This document shows, in pieces, positions 25,947 through 35,995 of a stretch of 49,422 bases of DNA. Every line of letters begins with the position of its first letter. The first letter of the stretch is position 1. The notes below the pieces were generated by a model. It made no database searches. It had not been told where the DNA came from and saw only the letters and a program-made list of their open reading frames with translations. Source of the DNA: Fervidicella metallireducens AeB (GTDB lineage Bacteria; Bacillota; Clostridia; Clostridiales; Caloramatoraceae); contig NZ_AZQP01000019.1 of the NCBI RefSeq assembly GCF_000601455.1, forward strand, positions 1-49,422, given 5' to 3'. The position numbers and the translations under genes are program-made.

Positions 25947-26384
25947 ATGGATTTTAACCAGATGGATGATATAGAAAAAATCGAGTTTCTACTCAGAAAG
26001 ATTTGTTTTGACATAAAACAAAAGGGTAGAACTATACTTGGAGATTATAAAATAACCCCTCCACAATTCAACGCCCTGCAGATTCTGGCTAACCATGATA
26101 ACTTAACTATAAGTGAACTAAGTAATAAGTTGTACCTTGCACCAAGCACAATAACTGATCTTGTTGATAGAATGGAGAATAATGGGCTTGTTGAAAGGGT
26201 TAGAACTAAGGAAGATAGACGTACAGTCAGAATACATGTACTTGATAAGGGTTATGAAATAATTAACAAGGTAATTGAAGAGAGATGCCGATATATAGAT
26301 ACTTTGCTTGAAGAAACATCAGAGGAAGATAAAAAGATTTTTATCAAATATCTAGAGTATTTTTATAATGATATTTCTACATAG
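25947..26384 (+). CDS. MarR-family transcriptional regulator
   Basis: A 145-residue winged-helix regulator. The recognition region LTISELSNKLYLAPSTITDL, VDRMENNGLVER and the wing motif RTKEDRRTVRI are typical of MarR. It is 46 bp upstream of an MFS transporter in the same operon, so it most likely represses both in response to a small-molecule ligand (inference). AGGAGGAAG precedes the ATG, and a near-consensus promoter lies 34-62 bp upstream. The gap between promoter and start leaves room for autoregulation. Confidence 0.9.
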   Translation: MDFNQMDDIEKIEFLLRKICFDIKQKGRTILGDYKITPPQFNALQILANHDNLTISELSNKLYLAPSTITDLVDRMENNGLVERVRTKEDRRTVRIHVLDKGYEIINKVIEERCRYIDTLLEETSEEDKKIFIKYLEYFYNDIST

Positions 26385-26430
26385 TACCTTCCAATATATC
26401 TGATTTTACATAACAAATGGGGGGATAACT

Positions 26431-27708
26431 ATGGCTGAAACTACCAATTCTAATGACAACGCTTATTGGGACCAATCTATCCTTGATAGGAATTTAAAAT
26501 TCTACGTTTTGAATGGAATTCTATATACAATCGTTACTTGTTTATATAAACCATTTTCCGTAAAATATATCTACCGTTTAAATGGAACTGATTCCCATGT
26601 ATCACTGTTCAATGCACTTCCAGGGCTAATTGCTGTTTTTGCCACTATACCAGGTATTTTATTAATGAACAAAGCTAAGAATAGAAAAAAAGTGATGTCA
26701 TTTTTCTTCTTGTTCAGCAGGATTTTTATATTGAGCTTTGCCTTTATGCCATTTATACCAAAGGAATATAGACCAATTGTATTTGTACTCTTAGCAAGCT
26801 TTATGAATTTTCCTGAATCTGTTTCAACAACTGCGCTGCAAAGTTATTGTGGTGATATATTCCCCGAAGGAGAAGTACCTAATGCCATTGCATCTAGAAA
26901 TAAATTTTCAACTCTGGCAAACTTTGTAATTATGTTCATCTTAGGTGTCCTTTTAGGAATCATAGGTGAATCTGAGGATGCAATTATGCATACCTATCAG
27001 ATATTCTTCGTACTATCCTTTATAGTTGGACTTATAGAGATAAAAACCTTTAATGAGCTTGAAGAGGTTAAACATCACGATAAAGAGGATATAAGGATTT
27101 TAGAAACATTAAAGGAAATTGTATCGAACAAAAAATATACAGTTTTTATAATATGTTCACTTTTATTTCACTTTGGATGGCAAATGGGGTGGCCATTGTT
27201 TAATATATATCAAATCAAATATCTTGGAGCTAACGAAACATGGTTGAGTATAATAAACATAACATCAGGCCTTGTAATGTTTTTGAGTTACAATTACTGG
27301 AAAAATCTTATATACAAAAAAGGTAATTCCTTTGTAACTGCCTTTGCCACCTTCGGTATGGCATTAACTCCAATAATATTTGCATTATCTCCAAACCTTT
27401 ATACAATAACTGTTGCAGGTTTAATAACAGGTTTTTTTACTTCAGGAACAGTAACAGTATTACTTAATCTTCTTCTTGAAGTATCACCTGAGAAAAACAG
27501 GGTTGTATATATAGCCATTCATGTTACTTTAACAAACATAACACTTTGTATTTCACCTTTAGTTGGTGATCAAATACTGAAGTTCTCAAATATATATATT
27601 GCACTATACGTTACTGCCTTATTTAGATTTATAGGAAGCATGTCCTTTACTATTAGAAATTTATTAATTAACCGGAATTCAAATGAAAAATGTAACTTAA
27701 ACCTATAG
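26431..27708 (+). CDS. MFS transporter
   Basis: A 425-residue integral membrane protein with about 12 hydrophobic helices and a polar middle loop (about residues 205-225), as in the major facilitator superfamily. The loop between helices 2 and 3 (MNKAKNRKKVM) has the expected basic residues. The substrate is unknown; coupling to a MarR regulator suggests drug or toxic-metabolite export. GGGGGG lies 7 nt before the ATG. A terminator follows. Confidence 0.85.
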   Translation: MAETTNSNDNAYWDQSILDRNLKFYVLNGILYTIVTCLYKPFSVKYIYRLNGTDSHVSLFNALPGLIAVFATIPGILLMNKAKNRKKVMSFFFLFSRIFILSFAFMPFIPKEYRPIVFVLLASFMNFPESVSTTALQSYCGDIFPEGEVPNAIASRNKFSTLANFVIMFILGVLLGIIGESEDAIMHTYQIFFVLSFIVGLIEIKTFNELEEVKHHDKEDIRILETLKEIVSNKKYTVFIICSLLFHFGWQMGWPLFNIYQIKYLGANETWLSIINITSGLVMFLSYNYWKNLIYKKGNSFVTAFATFGMALTPIIFALSPNLYTITVAGLITGFFTSGTVTVLLNLLLEVSPEKNRVVYIAIHVTLTNITLCISPLVGDQILKFSNIYIALYVTALFRFIGSMSFTIRNLLINRNSNEKCNLNL

Positions 27709-27713
27709 AAGAA

Positions 27714-27740
27714 GGGGCGCTCAGCGCCCCCTCTCTTTTT
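27714..27740 (+). terminator. Rho-independent terminator after the MFS gene
   Basis: Very GC-rich GGGGCGCT/AGCGCCCC hairpin (27714-27730), then CTCTCTTTTT. Confidence 0.85.
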
Positions 27741-27756
27741 ATTCCCTTTCAGTTAA

Positions 27757-30144
27757 TTAATCAGTATAAATATCTGAAAATTCAATATGTGTTCTTTCAA
27801 TGTTAGCCTGACTATTGTATTCTGCCATGTTTATTTCACTGTCATATAGTGCTAGTTTAATAGGTATTTTAATTGTAAATTGACTTCCTTGGCCGTATTT
27901 GCTCTGAACACTCACCCTTCCATCATGCATTTGTACAAAGGATTTAACAAGAGCTAGCCCTATTCCGCTTCCTTCATGATTTCTTGATAGTGATTTATCA
28001 ACCTGTATAAATCTGTCAAATATAGTCTTTATTTTATCCTGAGGTATTCCAATTCCTGTATCCCTCACATTTACTATAACATGTTCTTCCTTTTTATTTA
28101 TATTTACAAATATCTTTCCACCCTTTGGAGTAAATTTAATTGCATTGGATATCAGGTTTAAAATTATTCTTTCTATTTTATCTGGATCACATGCAATTAC
28201 CTCTTCTTCTATTTCTGTATCGAAGATTAAATCAATTCCCTTATGCTTTGCAAAATCCACAACAGATAGGGTTATATCTTCAATAACCTTTACTATATTG
28301 CAGTTTATCATATTTGCCTTTAAATATCCTGCATCAATCTTAGTTATATCTATTAAATTATTAATCAGCCTTATAAGTCTATAGCAATTCTGATTCATAA
28401 TTTTTATATATTTATTTGTTTTATCATCCTCACTAGATAACATATTCTTATTTGTATTAAGTTTCATCATCTGTATAGCAGCAAGTATAACATTTAAAGG
28501 TGTTCGAAGTTCATGGGATATATTTGCAAAAAACTCGGTTCTAAGCTTATCATATTCTTTAGTTTGTTTTAATAATTTGTTTTTTTGTTCCATTTTTCTC
28601 TGTAGGCTCTGTACCCTTTTTCTTTCTGTAACATCCCTTGAGACTGATAAAATTACATCTTTGCCGCCGTATTTGTACCTGATTGCAGTTGTATCTACGT
28701 CAATTGGGGTATTATCTTTACATCTAATAAATTTCTCCTCTGTCAATGGCATAAAACCTTCTATTGCCAATAGTTTTCTCTTTTTCAAGTATGCCTTTTC
28801 ATATCTTGGATGTGATATTATTATTTCCCTTATATTTTTATTGATTACTTCATTAGGATTTTCATAGCCAAAGATTTTTGCAGCTGACTTGTTTGCAAAT
28901 ATTATGATATTTTCCTGTGTAATGTAAACTGCATCTGGAAGAAGTTCTACCAGGTTTCTGTACTTTTCCTCGCTCTCTGCAAGGGCAATCTCAGCTTCTT
29001 TCCTTTTGGTAACATTCCTGGCTGAAAGAATTATACACGATGGATTTTGATTATTCTCCTTAATTAACTTTCCAATTACCTCAAGCCAGAGATAATTCCC
29101 ATTTTTATCCCTGTATCTAAACTCAAACATTTTTATCTTATGTCCACATTTTATCATTTGAATATATTCTTTCGTTATATTTACGTCATCTGGATGCATA
29201 TCTTCATATAAGCTTTTACCTATCATTTCTTCTACTTTATAGCCTAAAATCCTTTCATGGGAGGGAGTTGCATATTTAAATATGCCATTTTCATCAATTA
29301 TGGCAATAATATCTAAAGTGTTTTCTGTTATCTCTCTAAGTTTCATCTCCCTTTCAATTAAAACCTTTTCCATTTCTTTCTTTGTTGTTATATCCTTTGC
29401 TACAACCTGAACTAGATTTCTTCCTTTAAAAGGGAAAATTGACGAAACCACCTCTACATCAACTAAGGTACCATCAAGTCTTATAAATTTTTCTTCTAAA
29501 GGAGGCTGCATTCTTTTTTCATTATTACAAATTTCCTTTATCCTGTTTTCAACCTTATTTATATAATCTTTGTGTACAAGACTTTTTAAATCTCTGCCTA
29601 TAAGTTCCTCTGGGTTCTTTGCTCCTAACAGTCTTGCTCCTGCAGGACTTGAAAAAACTATTTTCTCTCCATCATGAACAAAGGTGGCATCTGGATATAA
29701 CTCAAAAAGCTTTTTATAACGCATTTCACTTTCCTTCAGCTGCAGCTTAATCTCTTTCTGCTCAGTTACATCCTTAACCAAAGTCAATATATATAATCTT
29801 TCATCATCTTCCATTACAAAGGATGTTATTGCAAACTCTCTCTCTCTTCCATCTTTTCTCACTATTGCACACTCAAAGGATGTAATTTTCCTCTGTAGTA
29901 TCTTAAGAGCAGAATTAACATCACATGTACCTTCTTTTATTGGTAGAATTGTATTGTATATGCCCTTATTGTTTATCTCCTGAATATCATATCCTGTTAT
30001 TTCTATCATCTTTCTATTCCACAAAATTATTTCAACATCTGAGCCTGTTTCCTTTACCGTGTATATACATATTCCTTCTGATGCATCCTTTAGAAGACTC
30101 TCCCTGAAGAAATATATTTTTCCCTTATCAATTTCAGTAATCAT
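27757..30144 (-). CDS. Orphan sensor histidine kinase with four PAS domains
   Basis: About 795 residues with no membrane helix, so a cytoplasmic sensor. Four PAS domains are recognisable by repeated starts: about residues 15-130, 143-255 (ESEMRYKKLFELYPDATFV), 268-385 (LREITENTLDIIAI) and 395-510 (ESEEKYRNLVELLPDAVYI). The HisKA motif NISHELRTPLNV holds the phospho-His near residue 555. The ATPase core follows, with LNLISNAIKFTP, RDTGIGIP and GSGIGLALVKS. No response regulator is adjacent. ATG 30144 is chosen, with GGGGG 9 nt upstream. Phosphotransfer to a sporulation regulator such as Spo0A is possible for clostridial orphan kinases, but this is inference. Confidence 0.9.
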   Translation of the reverse strand: MITEIDKGKIYFFRESLLKDASEGICIYTVKETGSDVEIILWNRKMIEITGYDIQEINNKGIYNTILPIKEGTCDVNSALKILQRKITSFECAIVRKDGREREFAITSFVMEDDERLYILTLVKDVTEQKEIKLQLKESEMRYKKLFELYPDATFVHDGEKIVFSSPAGARLLGAKNPEELIGRDLKSLVHKDYINKVENRIKEICNNEKRMQPPLEEKFIRLDGTLVDVEVVSSIFPFKGRNLVQVVAKDITTKKEMEKVLIEREMKLREITENTLDIIAIIDENGIFKYATPSHERILGYKVEEMIGKSLYEDMHPDDVNITKEYIQMIKCGHKIKMFEFRYRDKNGNYLWLEVIGKLIKENNQNPSCIILSARNVTKRKEAEIALAESEEKYRNLVELLPDAVYITQENIIIFANKSAAKIFGYENPNEVINKNIREIIISHPRYEKAYLKKRKLLAIEGFMPLTEEKFIRCKDNTPIDVDTTAIRYKYGGKDVILSVSRDVTERKRVQSLQRKMEQKNKLLKQTKEYDKLRTEFFANISHELRTPLNVILAAIQMMKLNTNKNMLSSEDDKTNKYIKIMNQNCYRLIRLINNLIDITKIDAGYLKANMINCNIVKVIEDITLSVVDFAKHKGIDLIFDTEIEEEVIACDPDKIERIILNLISNAIKFTPKGGKIFVNINKKEEHVIVNVRDTGIGIPQDKIKTIFDRFIQVDKSLSRNHEGSGIGLALVKSFVQMHDGRVSVQSKYGQGSQFTIKIPIKLALYDSEINMAEYNSQANIERTHIEFSDIYTD

Positions 30145-30250
30145 AATTAGCAACCCCCTAAAGGAAATTCCATATATCCATATAACAATATTTTACTATT
30201 CTACAAATTTATTAAAATTCCTTTATTTTTTACCGTAGTTAAGCTAAAAA

Positions 30251-30275
30251 AATACTTCGGAAAAACCGAAGTATT
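30251..30275 (-). terminator. Rho-independent terminator of the rhomboid-like gene
   Basis: 10-bp stem AATACTTCGG/CCGAAGTATT with a 5-nt loop. On the minus strand it is followed by a T-run. Confidence 0.88.
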
Positions 30276-30286
30276 TTAAATTATTG

Positions 30287-31132
30287 TTATTTGATTTCAC
30301 TATTTGGAAAATTAATGACCTTACTTTCTTCTTTCTTTTGAATATGCTGATGGTCAGCAATATGTTCCATGCAATAGCAGCGAATACCCTCACACTTTGA
30401 GCAATACCTGAATTCCATTTCAGGGTTATCTGCATCCGTAATTCCACACACGCTGCATTTATGTGTATATGCCTTTTTTACAGCATTATACTTTTTCTGA
30501 AACTGAGCCTTTCTATGCCTTGATTTACCCCTTGTTGCTGTATTTGTAACTATATCCTTACCAAAGAAAACAAAATAATTAATTACAGACATAATAGCCG
30601 CTATCTTTGAGGGCAATGGAAGGGTGATTATCGAAACTATAATAAAAAACCAGTCTAAATAAGCAAGATATTTAACCTTTACAGGAAGTACAAAAAATAG
30701 TAAAAATTCATAATCAGGATATATCTTCGCAAATGCTAAAAACAGAGAAAGGTTTAAATAAACAGATGTTCCATATCCATTGGTTATAAAGGCAGCAATT
30801 GTTGTTCCAATCATACCTAAAAAATAGTATAAATTAAATCTGAAACTTCCCCATTCATGTTCTAAAGTTATACCTATCATATAGTACAGCTGCAATATAA
30901 ATATTATCCATATTAAGGAATTAGTTGGTGGGATAAAAATATAGGTAAAAAGTCTCCATATTTCACCCTTTAAAACCAATGAAGGAATTAAAGCAATTTT
31001 ATCTGCAAACATTCCTGTCTGGTCAAAAAATCCTACGCAAAAAACAAAGCCCGTTATTCCAGTAATATATGTCATTAATCCCTTTATTGCATATCTTCCA
31101 AACTTTCTTTCCAATTTATCAATCCAACTCAC
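30287..31132 (-). CDS. Rhomboid-like membrane protein with C-terminal zinc-ribbon region
   Basis: A 281-residue protein. Residues 20-205 hold about six membrane helices with rhomboid-type features (GEIWRLFTYIFIPP, LEHEWGSFRFNLYYFLG). The catalytic GxSG of active rhomboid proteases is not visible: the matching region reads YLNLSLFLAFA. It is probably an inactive rhomboid homologue. A basic linker (KSRHRKAQF) leads to a cytosolic Cys/His cluster: CSVC, CSKC, then CYCMEHIADHQH, a likely metal site. GTG start with GGAGG 7 nt upstream. Role unknown, perhaps membrane-protein quality control. Confidence 0.78.
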   Translation of the reverse strand: MSWIDKLERKFGRYAIKGLMTYITGITGFVFCVGFFDQTGMFADKIALIPSLVLKGEIWRLFTYIFIPPTNSLIWIIFILQLYYMIGITLEHEWGSFRFNLYYFLGMIGTTIAAFITNGYGTSVYLNLSLFLAFAKIYPDYEFLLFFVLPVKVKYLAYLDWFFIIVSIITLPLPSKIAAIMSVINYFVFFGKDIVTNTATRGKSRHRKAQFQKKYNAVKKAYTHKCSVCGITDADNPEMEFRYCSKCEGIRCYCMEHIADHQHIQKKEESKVINFPNSEIK

Positions 31133-31196
31133 CTTATGTCCTCCTTCACATTTTTTCCTATTTATTCTATTGTACTATTTATATTGACAAATGTTA

Positions 31197-31222
31197 ATAG
31201 GGACAATTTCCATTGTCCCTAT
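31197..31222 (-). terminator. Hairpin at the end of spoVR
   Basis: Perfect 11-bp stem ATAGGGACAAT/ATTGTCCCTAT with a 4-nt loop, overlapping the spoVR stop codon. The T-run on the minus strand is poor, so it may be a terminator or an mRNA-stabilising stem. Confidence 0.55.
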
Positions 31223-32586
31223 GCCCTTGATAAATTTTTATTTTCATTACAAATGATTTTAGTCTCTTTTCCATCAAGCTTTGTATTTAATATCACCGTA
31301 TGCCCCCAAAGATCAACAATATGTTTTACTGTTGCCTGTGCATACTCTAAATTTAACTCCCTTCCATCATATACATGCTGAAGGGTTAAAGTTTTATCCT
31401 TCTTAGACATATCTACAACCTGAATATATGGGACCATCCCCATACCACAGGAATTACATAGCGTATTTCTTATATTTTCCCAACCTTCTTCATCAGAGAC
31501 CTCTTCAATGATGTAGAAATTTCCTCTTTTCATATACTCAAAGAGATTAAGCTCCGAACATAAGTCCTGTGTAAGGTATCTTCTAATAAAGGACTCATCC
31601 CTTTCCATACTTCTAACTTCAAAAATTTTATCTCTTCCATATCTCTTTTCTATATCTTCAAACATTTTAAATCCTAAAAAATATGGGTTTAGTCCTCCTC
31701 TTACAGGTGCAATTACATCATTATGACGTTTAATAAACTCAAGGTATAGAGAAGATGGCAGATTTATCTCCTTTAAAATGTTGTAATGCCAATAGCTGGC
31801 CCATCCCTCATTCATTATCTTTGTTTCTATCTGTGGTATAAAATATAAAGTTTCCTCACGGACAATATCTAAAATATTCCTTTCCCATTCCGTTAATTCT
31901 CCGTATTTTGATATAAAATACATTATATCTTCCTCAGGCTGAAGAGGTATTTTATTAACATCCGGAGGATCAGTTTTTTGAATTGGTTCTATATCGCTTC
32001 TTCTTTCACTTTTTTTCTTATACTCCTCAAGAATTTCTCTTTTTATATCTTCTTCACTTAAACGTTTAATCCCTACATTTCTTGATATCTGAAGCTTTAT
32101 TGCATGTGCTGCATTTAAAATTTTTTCTACACTTTCATATCCTATACTTGGATCATTGATATAACTTCTAATTAAATCCCCATGTCTTTTAAACATTTCA
32201 AGTGTATAATCTGCACTGGTTCCTTCCTTAAAGAGTCTGTTATTTTTAAAAAAATCATTATGACCATATACATGGGCCATTGTCAATATTTGAAGAAGCA
32301 GGGTATTTTCCTTCATTAAATATGCAAGGCATGGATTTGAGTTTATAACCATCTCATAGGGAAGTCCCGTTAAATTAAATTTATATAGCATCAAATTTCT
32401 TTCATATGCCTTACCAAAACTCCAATGGGGATATCTTGAAGGCATTCCTACATATGCCTCATAACCTATCATATCTTTATATCCGATTATTTCAAATTCT
32501 TGATTATAGTAATCAAGTCCAAATTTTATGGCAACTTCTTCTATATTTTTATTCCATTTCTCTAACTCTTTTATAGTATACTCCAT
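31219..32586 (-). CDS. spoVR: SpoVR-family protein
   Basis: A 455-residue SpoVR homologue. Family-typical stretches include YYNQEFEIIGY, GMPSRYPHWSFGKAYE, HVYGHNDFFKNN and MNEGWASYWHYNI. In Bacillus, SpoVR is needed for proper spore cortex formation. In many bacteria it is encoded with PrkA and YeaH/YhbH in a stress or sporulation operon, exactly as here. It is the last gene of that operon, starting 4 bp after yhbH with GGGAGGG upstream. The biochemical activity of the family is not established. Confidence 0.93.
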   Translation of the reverse strand: MEYTIKELEKWNKNIEEVAIKFGLDYYNQEFEIIGYKDMIGYEAYVGMPSRYPHWSFGKAYERNLMLYKFNLTGLPYEMVINSNPCLAYLMKENTLLLQILTMAHVYGHNDFFKNNRLFKEGTSADYTLEMFKRHGDLIRSYINDPSIGYESVEKILNAAHAIKLQISRNVGIKRLSEEDIKREILEEYKKKSERRSDIEPIQKTDPPDVNKIPLQPEEDIMYFISKYGELTEWERNILDIVREETLYFIPQIETKIMNEGWASYWHYNILKEINLPSSLYLEFIKRHNDVIAPVRGGLNPYFLGFKMFEDIEKRYGRDKIFEVRSMERDESFIRRYLTQDLCSELNLFEYMKRGNFYIIEEVSDEEGWENIRNTLCNSCGMGMVPYIQVVDMSKKDKTLTLQHVYDGRELNLEYAQATVKHIVDLWGHTVILNTKLDGKETKIICNENKNLSRA

Positions 32587-32589
32587 TTA

Positions 32590-33753
32590 TCAGCCCTCCC
32601 TGATTTCCTTTTTCAACATATCCTTAAGGGCTTTCCATAACTCCTCTTTTTCCCGTATAGTTACAGCTATAAATCTTTTGTCTGTTACACCCTCAATAAG
32701 TCTGTATTTTATGCTTATAGTATTGTATGAAGGCAGTATTTCAACATATCCAAACATATTACATAACTGGCACAATTCATTTGCTGCTTTAATACACCGC
32801 TCATTATCTTCATTCCAATTTTCTCCATCACTGGCATGAAAGGCATATATATTCCAGTAAGAAGGATTATATCTTTCATTTATTATCTCCAATGCCTTTA
32901 GATATCCACTGGAAATATATGTCCCTCCTGACTCTACCTTGTGGAAAAACTCATTTTCATTAACTTCCTTTGCAGTTGTGGTGTGAGATATAAATACTAT
33001 TTCTACATTTACATATTTCATCCTAATAAAATTAGCTAGTACAAAGAAGAACGACCGTGCCAGATACTTTTTAGTGCTATCCATTGAACCCGAAGTATCC
33101 ATTATACATAGAATAACTGCATTTGACTCCCTTCTAGGCTTCTTCTTAACCTTAAAGTATCTTAAATCATCCTCTTTAAAGGGAAATCTATTGTTCTCCT
33201 CAGATAAACCAAATTCCTTTAAAGCCCTTTTCCTTCCCTGTTTCCTTTTTATTTTTTCTATTACCGTTCGTTTTTTTGCCAGTCTAGGTCTGATGCTATG
33301 CCTTTGATAACCTAGTTTTTTCTTTGATTTATCTGATAATATCTCTGAAAACTTCTTTTTATCTAAATTAGGAAGTTCTAAATCATTTAATAAATATTCC
33401 AAAACATCTTCCATTGTAATTTCAGTTTCGTAAATATCTTCTCCTTCCTCGTTTCCAGCCCCTGTGTTTCCCTTTCCCTGCTGCCTATCGCTTCCTATTC
33501 TGTCACCTCTTTTTTCCGAACCGTCACCACTACCTATACCTGGAGTATTTTTTCCGTAAATAAATTGATACTCCTTAAGTCCCCTAATAGGTATTTTAAA
33601 CTTTTTATCTTTGCTCTCACCAATTATACTTTCATGGGATAAAATTTCCCCTAAATTCTCTTTTATAGATTTTTCAACCAATTGCTTATGCCTTCTTCTG
33701 TCCTCCAGAGATCTGTCATGATCAATAGGGTTATAATCTTTAAAGATTGCCAT
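32590..33753 (-). CDS. yhbH: YeaH/YhbH family VWA-domain protein (DUF444)
   Basis: About 387 residues. The N-terminus [20 protein letters not shown] is family-typical, followed by a low-complexity Gly/Glu-rich stretch (about 75-115). A C-terminal von Willebrand A domain has an intact metal-binding MIDAS motif in [14 protein letters not shown]. It is thought to work with PrkA and SpoVR. ATG 33753 is 4 bp after the prkA stop and has GGAAGGAT upstream; the earlier in-frame codons would lie within prkA. Confidence 0.93.
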   Translation of the reverse strand: MAIFKDYNPIDHDRSLEDRRRHKQLVEKSIKENLGEILSHESIIGESKDKKFKIPIRGLKEYQFIYGKNTPGIGSGDGSEKRGDRIGSDRQQGKGNTGAGNEEGEDIYETEITMEDVLEYLLNDLELPNLDKKKFSEILSDKSKKKLGYQRHSIRPRLAKKRTVIEKIKRKQGRKRALKEFGLSEENNRFPFKEDDLRYFKVKKKPRRESNAVILCIMDTSGSMDSTKKYLARSFFFVLANFIRMKYVNVEIVFISHTTTAKEVNENEFFHKVESGGTYISSGYLKALEIINERYNPSYWNIYAFHASDGENWNEDNERCIKAANELCQLCNMFGYVEILPSYNTISIKYRLIEGVTDKRFIAVTIREKEELWKALKDMLKKEIREG

Positions 33754-33757
33754 ATTA

Positions 33758-35680
33758 TCAATCCTTCCATAGATTATTAGCCGCATATTTTAATATTACA
33801 TCGCAGCAATAATCACAGTATCCATTTGCCTTCATCTCTTGAACCATGGCATTGTATTTTTCATCCTGTTCCTTATCTCTTACCCTGGATTTTGTAATAA
33901 TTCTGGATAAGTCCTTAACTGATGCCGTTAGTTTTTTCTCTATTGCCTCCTTTAAAGGTTCATATGAAGTATAATCTATTTTGCCTCCGTTTCTTACTAT
34001 ATAAAACATATAAGATGTTACATCTGTTCTAAATCCCTTTGATGAACTCTCTGAAACCCCGATTTGTTCCTCAATAGATCGCATAAATTTTTCATCTGGC
34101 TGAAGTTCTTCACCAGTTGCCTTATCCTTTAACCTTGTTTTATTTACATATGCCTCTGCATTATCAATATAATTGTTGAACAAACTCTCAGCCTGCTCCC
34201 TGAAACTGTGAATAAATGCCTTTGTTATTTCTTTCTCTAATATTTTGTTGTACTCTTTTCTTATGGTATCCTGTACAAATGTAAGGAATTTTTTCTTTTC
34301 TTCTTCTGAAATATCAAGTTCCTTTATGGATTTTATAAGGCTTTCCATTATACTTAGAGGATTTATACACTCATGCTCTGAGCTTGATAACGCATTGTCA
34401 ATTGCTTTGACTATAAACCTTGTGGAAATTCCCGTCATTCCTTCTCTAAGACCAGCTTCTTCCCTGAGTTCAAATATATCAACCTTTTTAGTAGTTCCTT
34501 TTTCTACAATCTCCTCACCATTGTATATCTTAAGTTTTGTCAGTGGATCAACCTTTTGAGATGGTGCAAGTCTTGTGAGAATTGCAAAGGTCGCTGCCAT
34601 ATCTATTGTATGGGGCGCTATATGGGCTTTGAAATTACTTCTTTTTAAAATTTTTTCATATATCTTAACTTCTTCATTTAATTCCAGACAATAAGGTACT
34701 TCTATTTTAACTATTCTATCAAGAATGGCTTCATTTGTATGATCAGATTTGAATTTATTCCACTCTGCCTCATTTGAATGGGCTATGATTATACCATCAA
34801 AATAAATCATTGCACCCTTCCCTGGTGATGGAATAGATTTTTCCTGTGTGGCTGTTATTATGGTGTGAAGATATTCAACCTCATTTTTAAATACCTCTAT
34901 AAACTCTACAAGTCCCCTGTTACCTACGTTAAAAGCACCATTTAATGAAAAAATTCTAGGATCATCCTCAGGGTAAAGGTCCATTTTAGAGATATCTACT
35001 GAGCCTGTAAGGACAGATGTGTCCTGATTATTTGGGTCAACTGGTGGAACAACCCCTATTCCCCTTCTTCCCCTTATTGAGAAGTTTCTTGTTGTAACAG
35101 GAAATTTTTCATATTCACCGTTATACTCATTTTCAAGTCTATACTTGCATATAGGACATAAATCTCCTTCGATTTCTACACCTAAAAGCTCTTCAAAATC
35201 CTTTCTTAATTCTTTAGGAATAAGATGCAGTGGTTCTTCATTCATTGGACATCCCTTTAGAGTATATATAGGCCCACTGTTTTCAAGGGCTTTTTTTAAA
35301 GCTTCAACCAATGAGGATTTTCCAGCTCCAACAGGACCTACTAAATATAAAACCTGCCTTGCCTCTTCTCCCTTCATAGATGCAGAATAAAAATAATTTA
35401 CTATCTTCATAAGTACCTTATCTATACCGAAAAAATCATCTTTGAAAAAATTGTATTTTTTAATTGTATCGTTTCCATATATCCTTCGTATTCTTGGATT
35501 ATCCTCTGTTTTTATAACCTCAAAACCCTTCTCCATGATAATATCGTACATTCTTTTATGAGCTAATTTAGCCAATTCTGGATTATTTCTTAAGATTTCA
35601 AGGTACTCAAGGAAAGTACCTTCAAAATTATTTTTCTTTTGGTGTTCCCTATCCCTTTCAATAAGCTCTTTAAAATTCAT
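33758..35680 (-). CDS. prkA: PrkA serine protein kinase / AAA+ protein
   Basis: A 640-residue PrkA homologue. An AAA+ ATPase domain carries Walker [10 protein letters not shown] at 115-123 and a Walker B-like [17 protein letters not shown] zinc-like CPIC pair is present (about residue 177). The C-terminal kinase-like domain has the usual helical region ending in a CDYCCD motif. PrkA phosphorylates proteins or acts as an AAA+ protease in Bacillus sporulation control. It is the first gene of prkA-yhbH-spoVR, and the tight spacing implies stoichiometric expression. GGAGG lies just before the ATG. Confidence 0.94.
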   Translation of the reverse strand: MNFKELIERDREHQKKNNFEGTFLEYLEILRNNPELAKLAHKRMYDIIMEKGFEVIKTEDNPRIRRIYGNDTIKKYNFFKDDFFGIDKVLMKIVNYFYSASMKGEEARQVLYLVGPVGAGKSSLVEALKKALENSGPIYTLKGCPMNEEPLHLIPKELRKDFEELLGVEIEGDLCPICKYRLENEYNGEYEKFPVTTRNFSIRGRRGIGVVPPVDPNNQDTSVLTGSVDISKMDLYPEDDPRIFSLNGAFNVGNRGLVEFIEVFKNEVEYLHTIITATQEKSIPSPGKGAMIYFDGIIIAHSNEAEWNKFKSDHTNEAILDRIVKIEVPYCLELNEEVKIYEKILKRSNFKAHIAPHTIDMAATFAILTRLAPSQKVDPLTKLKIYNGEEIVEKGTTKKVDIFELREEAGLREGMTGISTRFIVKAIDNALSSSEHECINPLSIMESLIKSIKELDISEEEKKKFLTFVQDTIRKEYNKILEKEITKAFIHSFREQAESLFNNYIDNAEAYVNKTRLKDKATGEELQPDEKFMRSIEEQIGVSESSSKGFRTDVTSYMFYIVRNGGKIDYTSYEPLKEAIEKKLTASVKDLSRIITKSRVRDKEQDEKYNAMVQEMKANGYCDYCCDVILKYAANNLWKD

Positions 35681-35995
35681 AAAACACCTCCAGATTTCAA
35701 AACTTTAATATCACGCATTAAATAGTGAAATCCCTTCAGTTAATCCTTTAATCAATGCATAATATTGTATATTAATATAATATGTACCTCTTGTTTAATA
35801 GTTGATTTTATTTTTTATCCCAATTTTCTCTTTAATTTTTAGCTCAATTTAATGTGCAAGATTTTATATTCTAAATAATTAATATTTATAAACTGATTTG
35901 CAATATTTATGTTGATATTTTGCATTTTATCCTATATATTAAAAGCAAATAGATAAAATTTTATTTTTACATAGATTTCTGGGAGGATGTATTCT
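35681..35995. other. Divergent intergenic region, prkA / GlnK-like kinase
   Basis: 315 bp of AT-rich DNA that must hold the prkA operon promoter and the kinase promoter. On the minus strand a TATACAAT segment near 35770 resembles a sporulation sigma-E -10 box, but no -35 at the right distance is visible. No other structure was seen. Confidence 0.4.
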
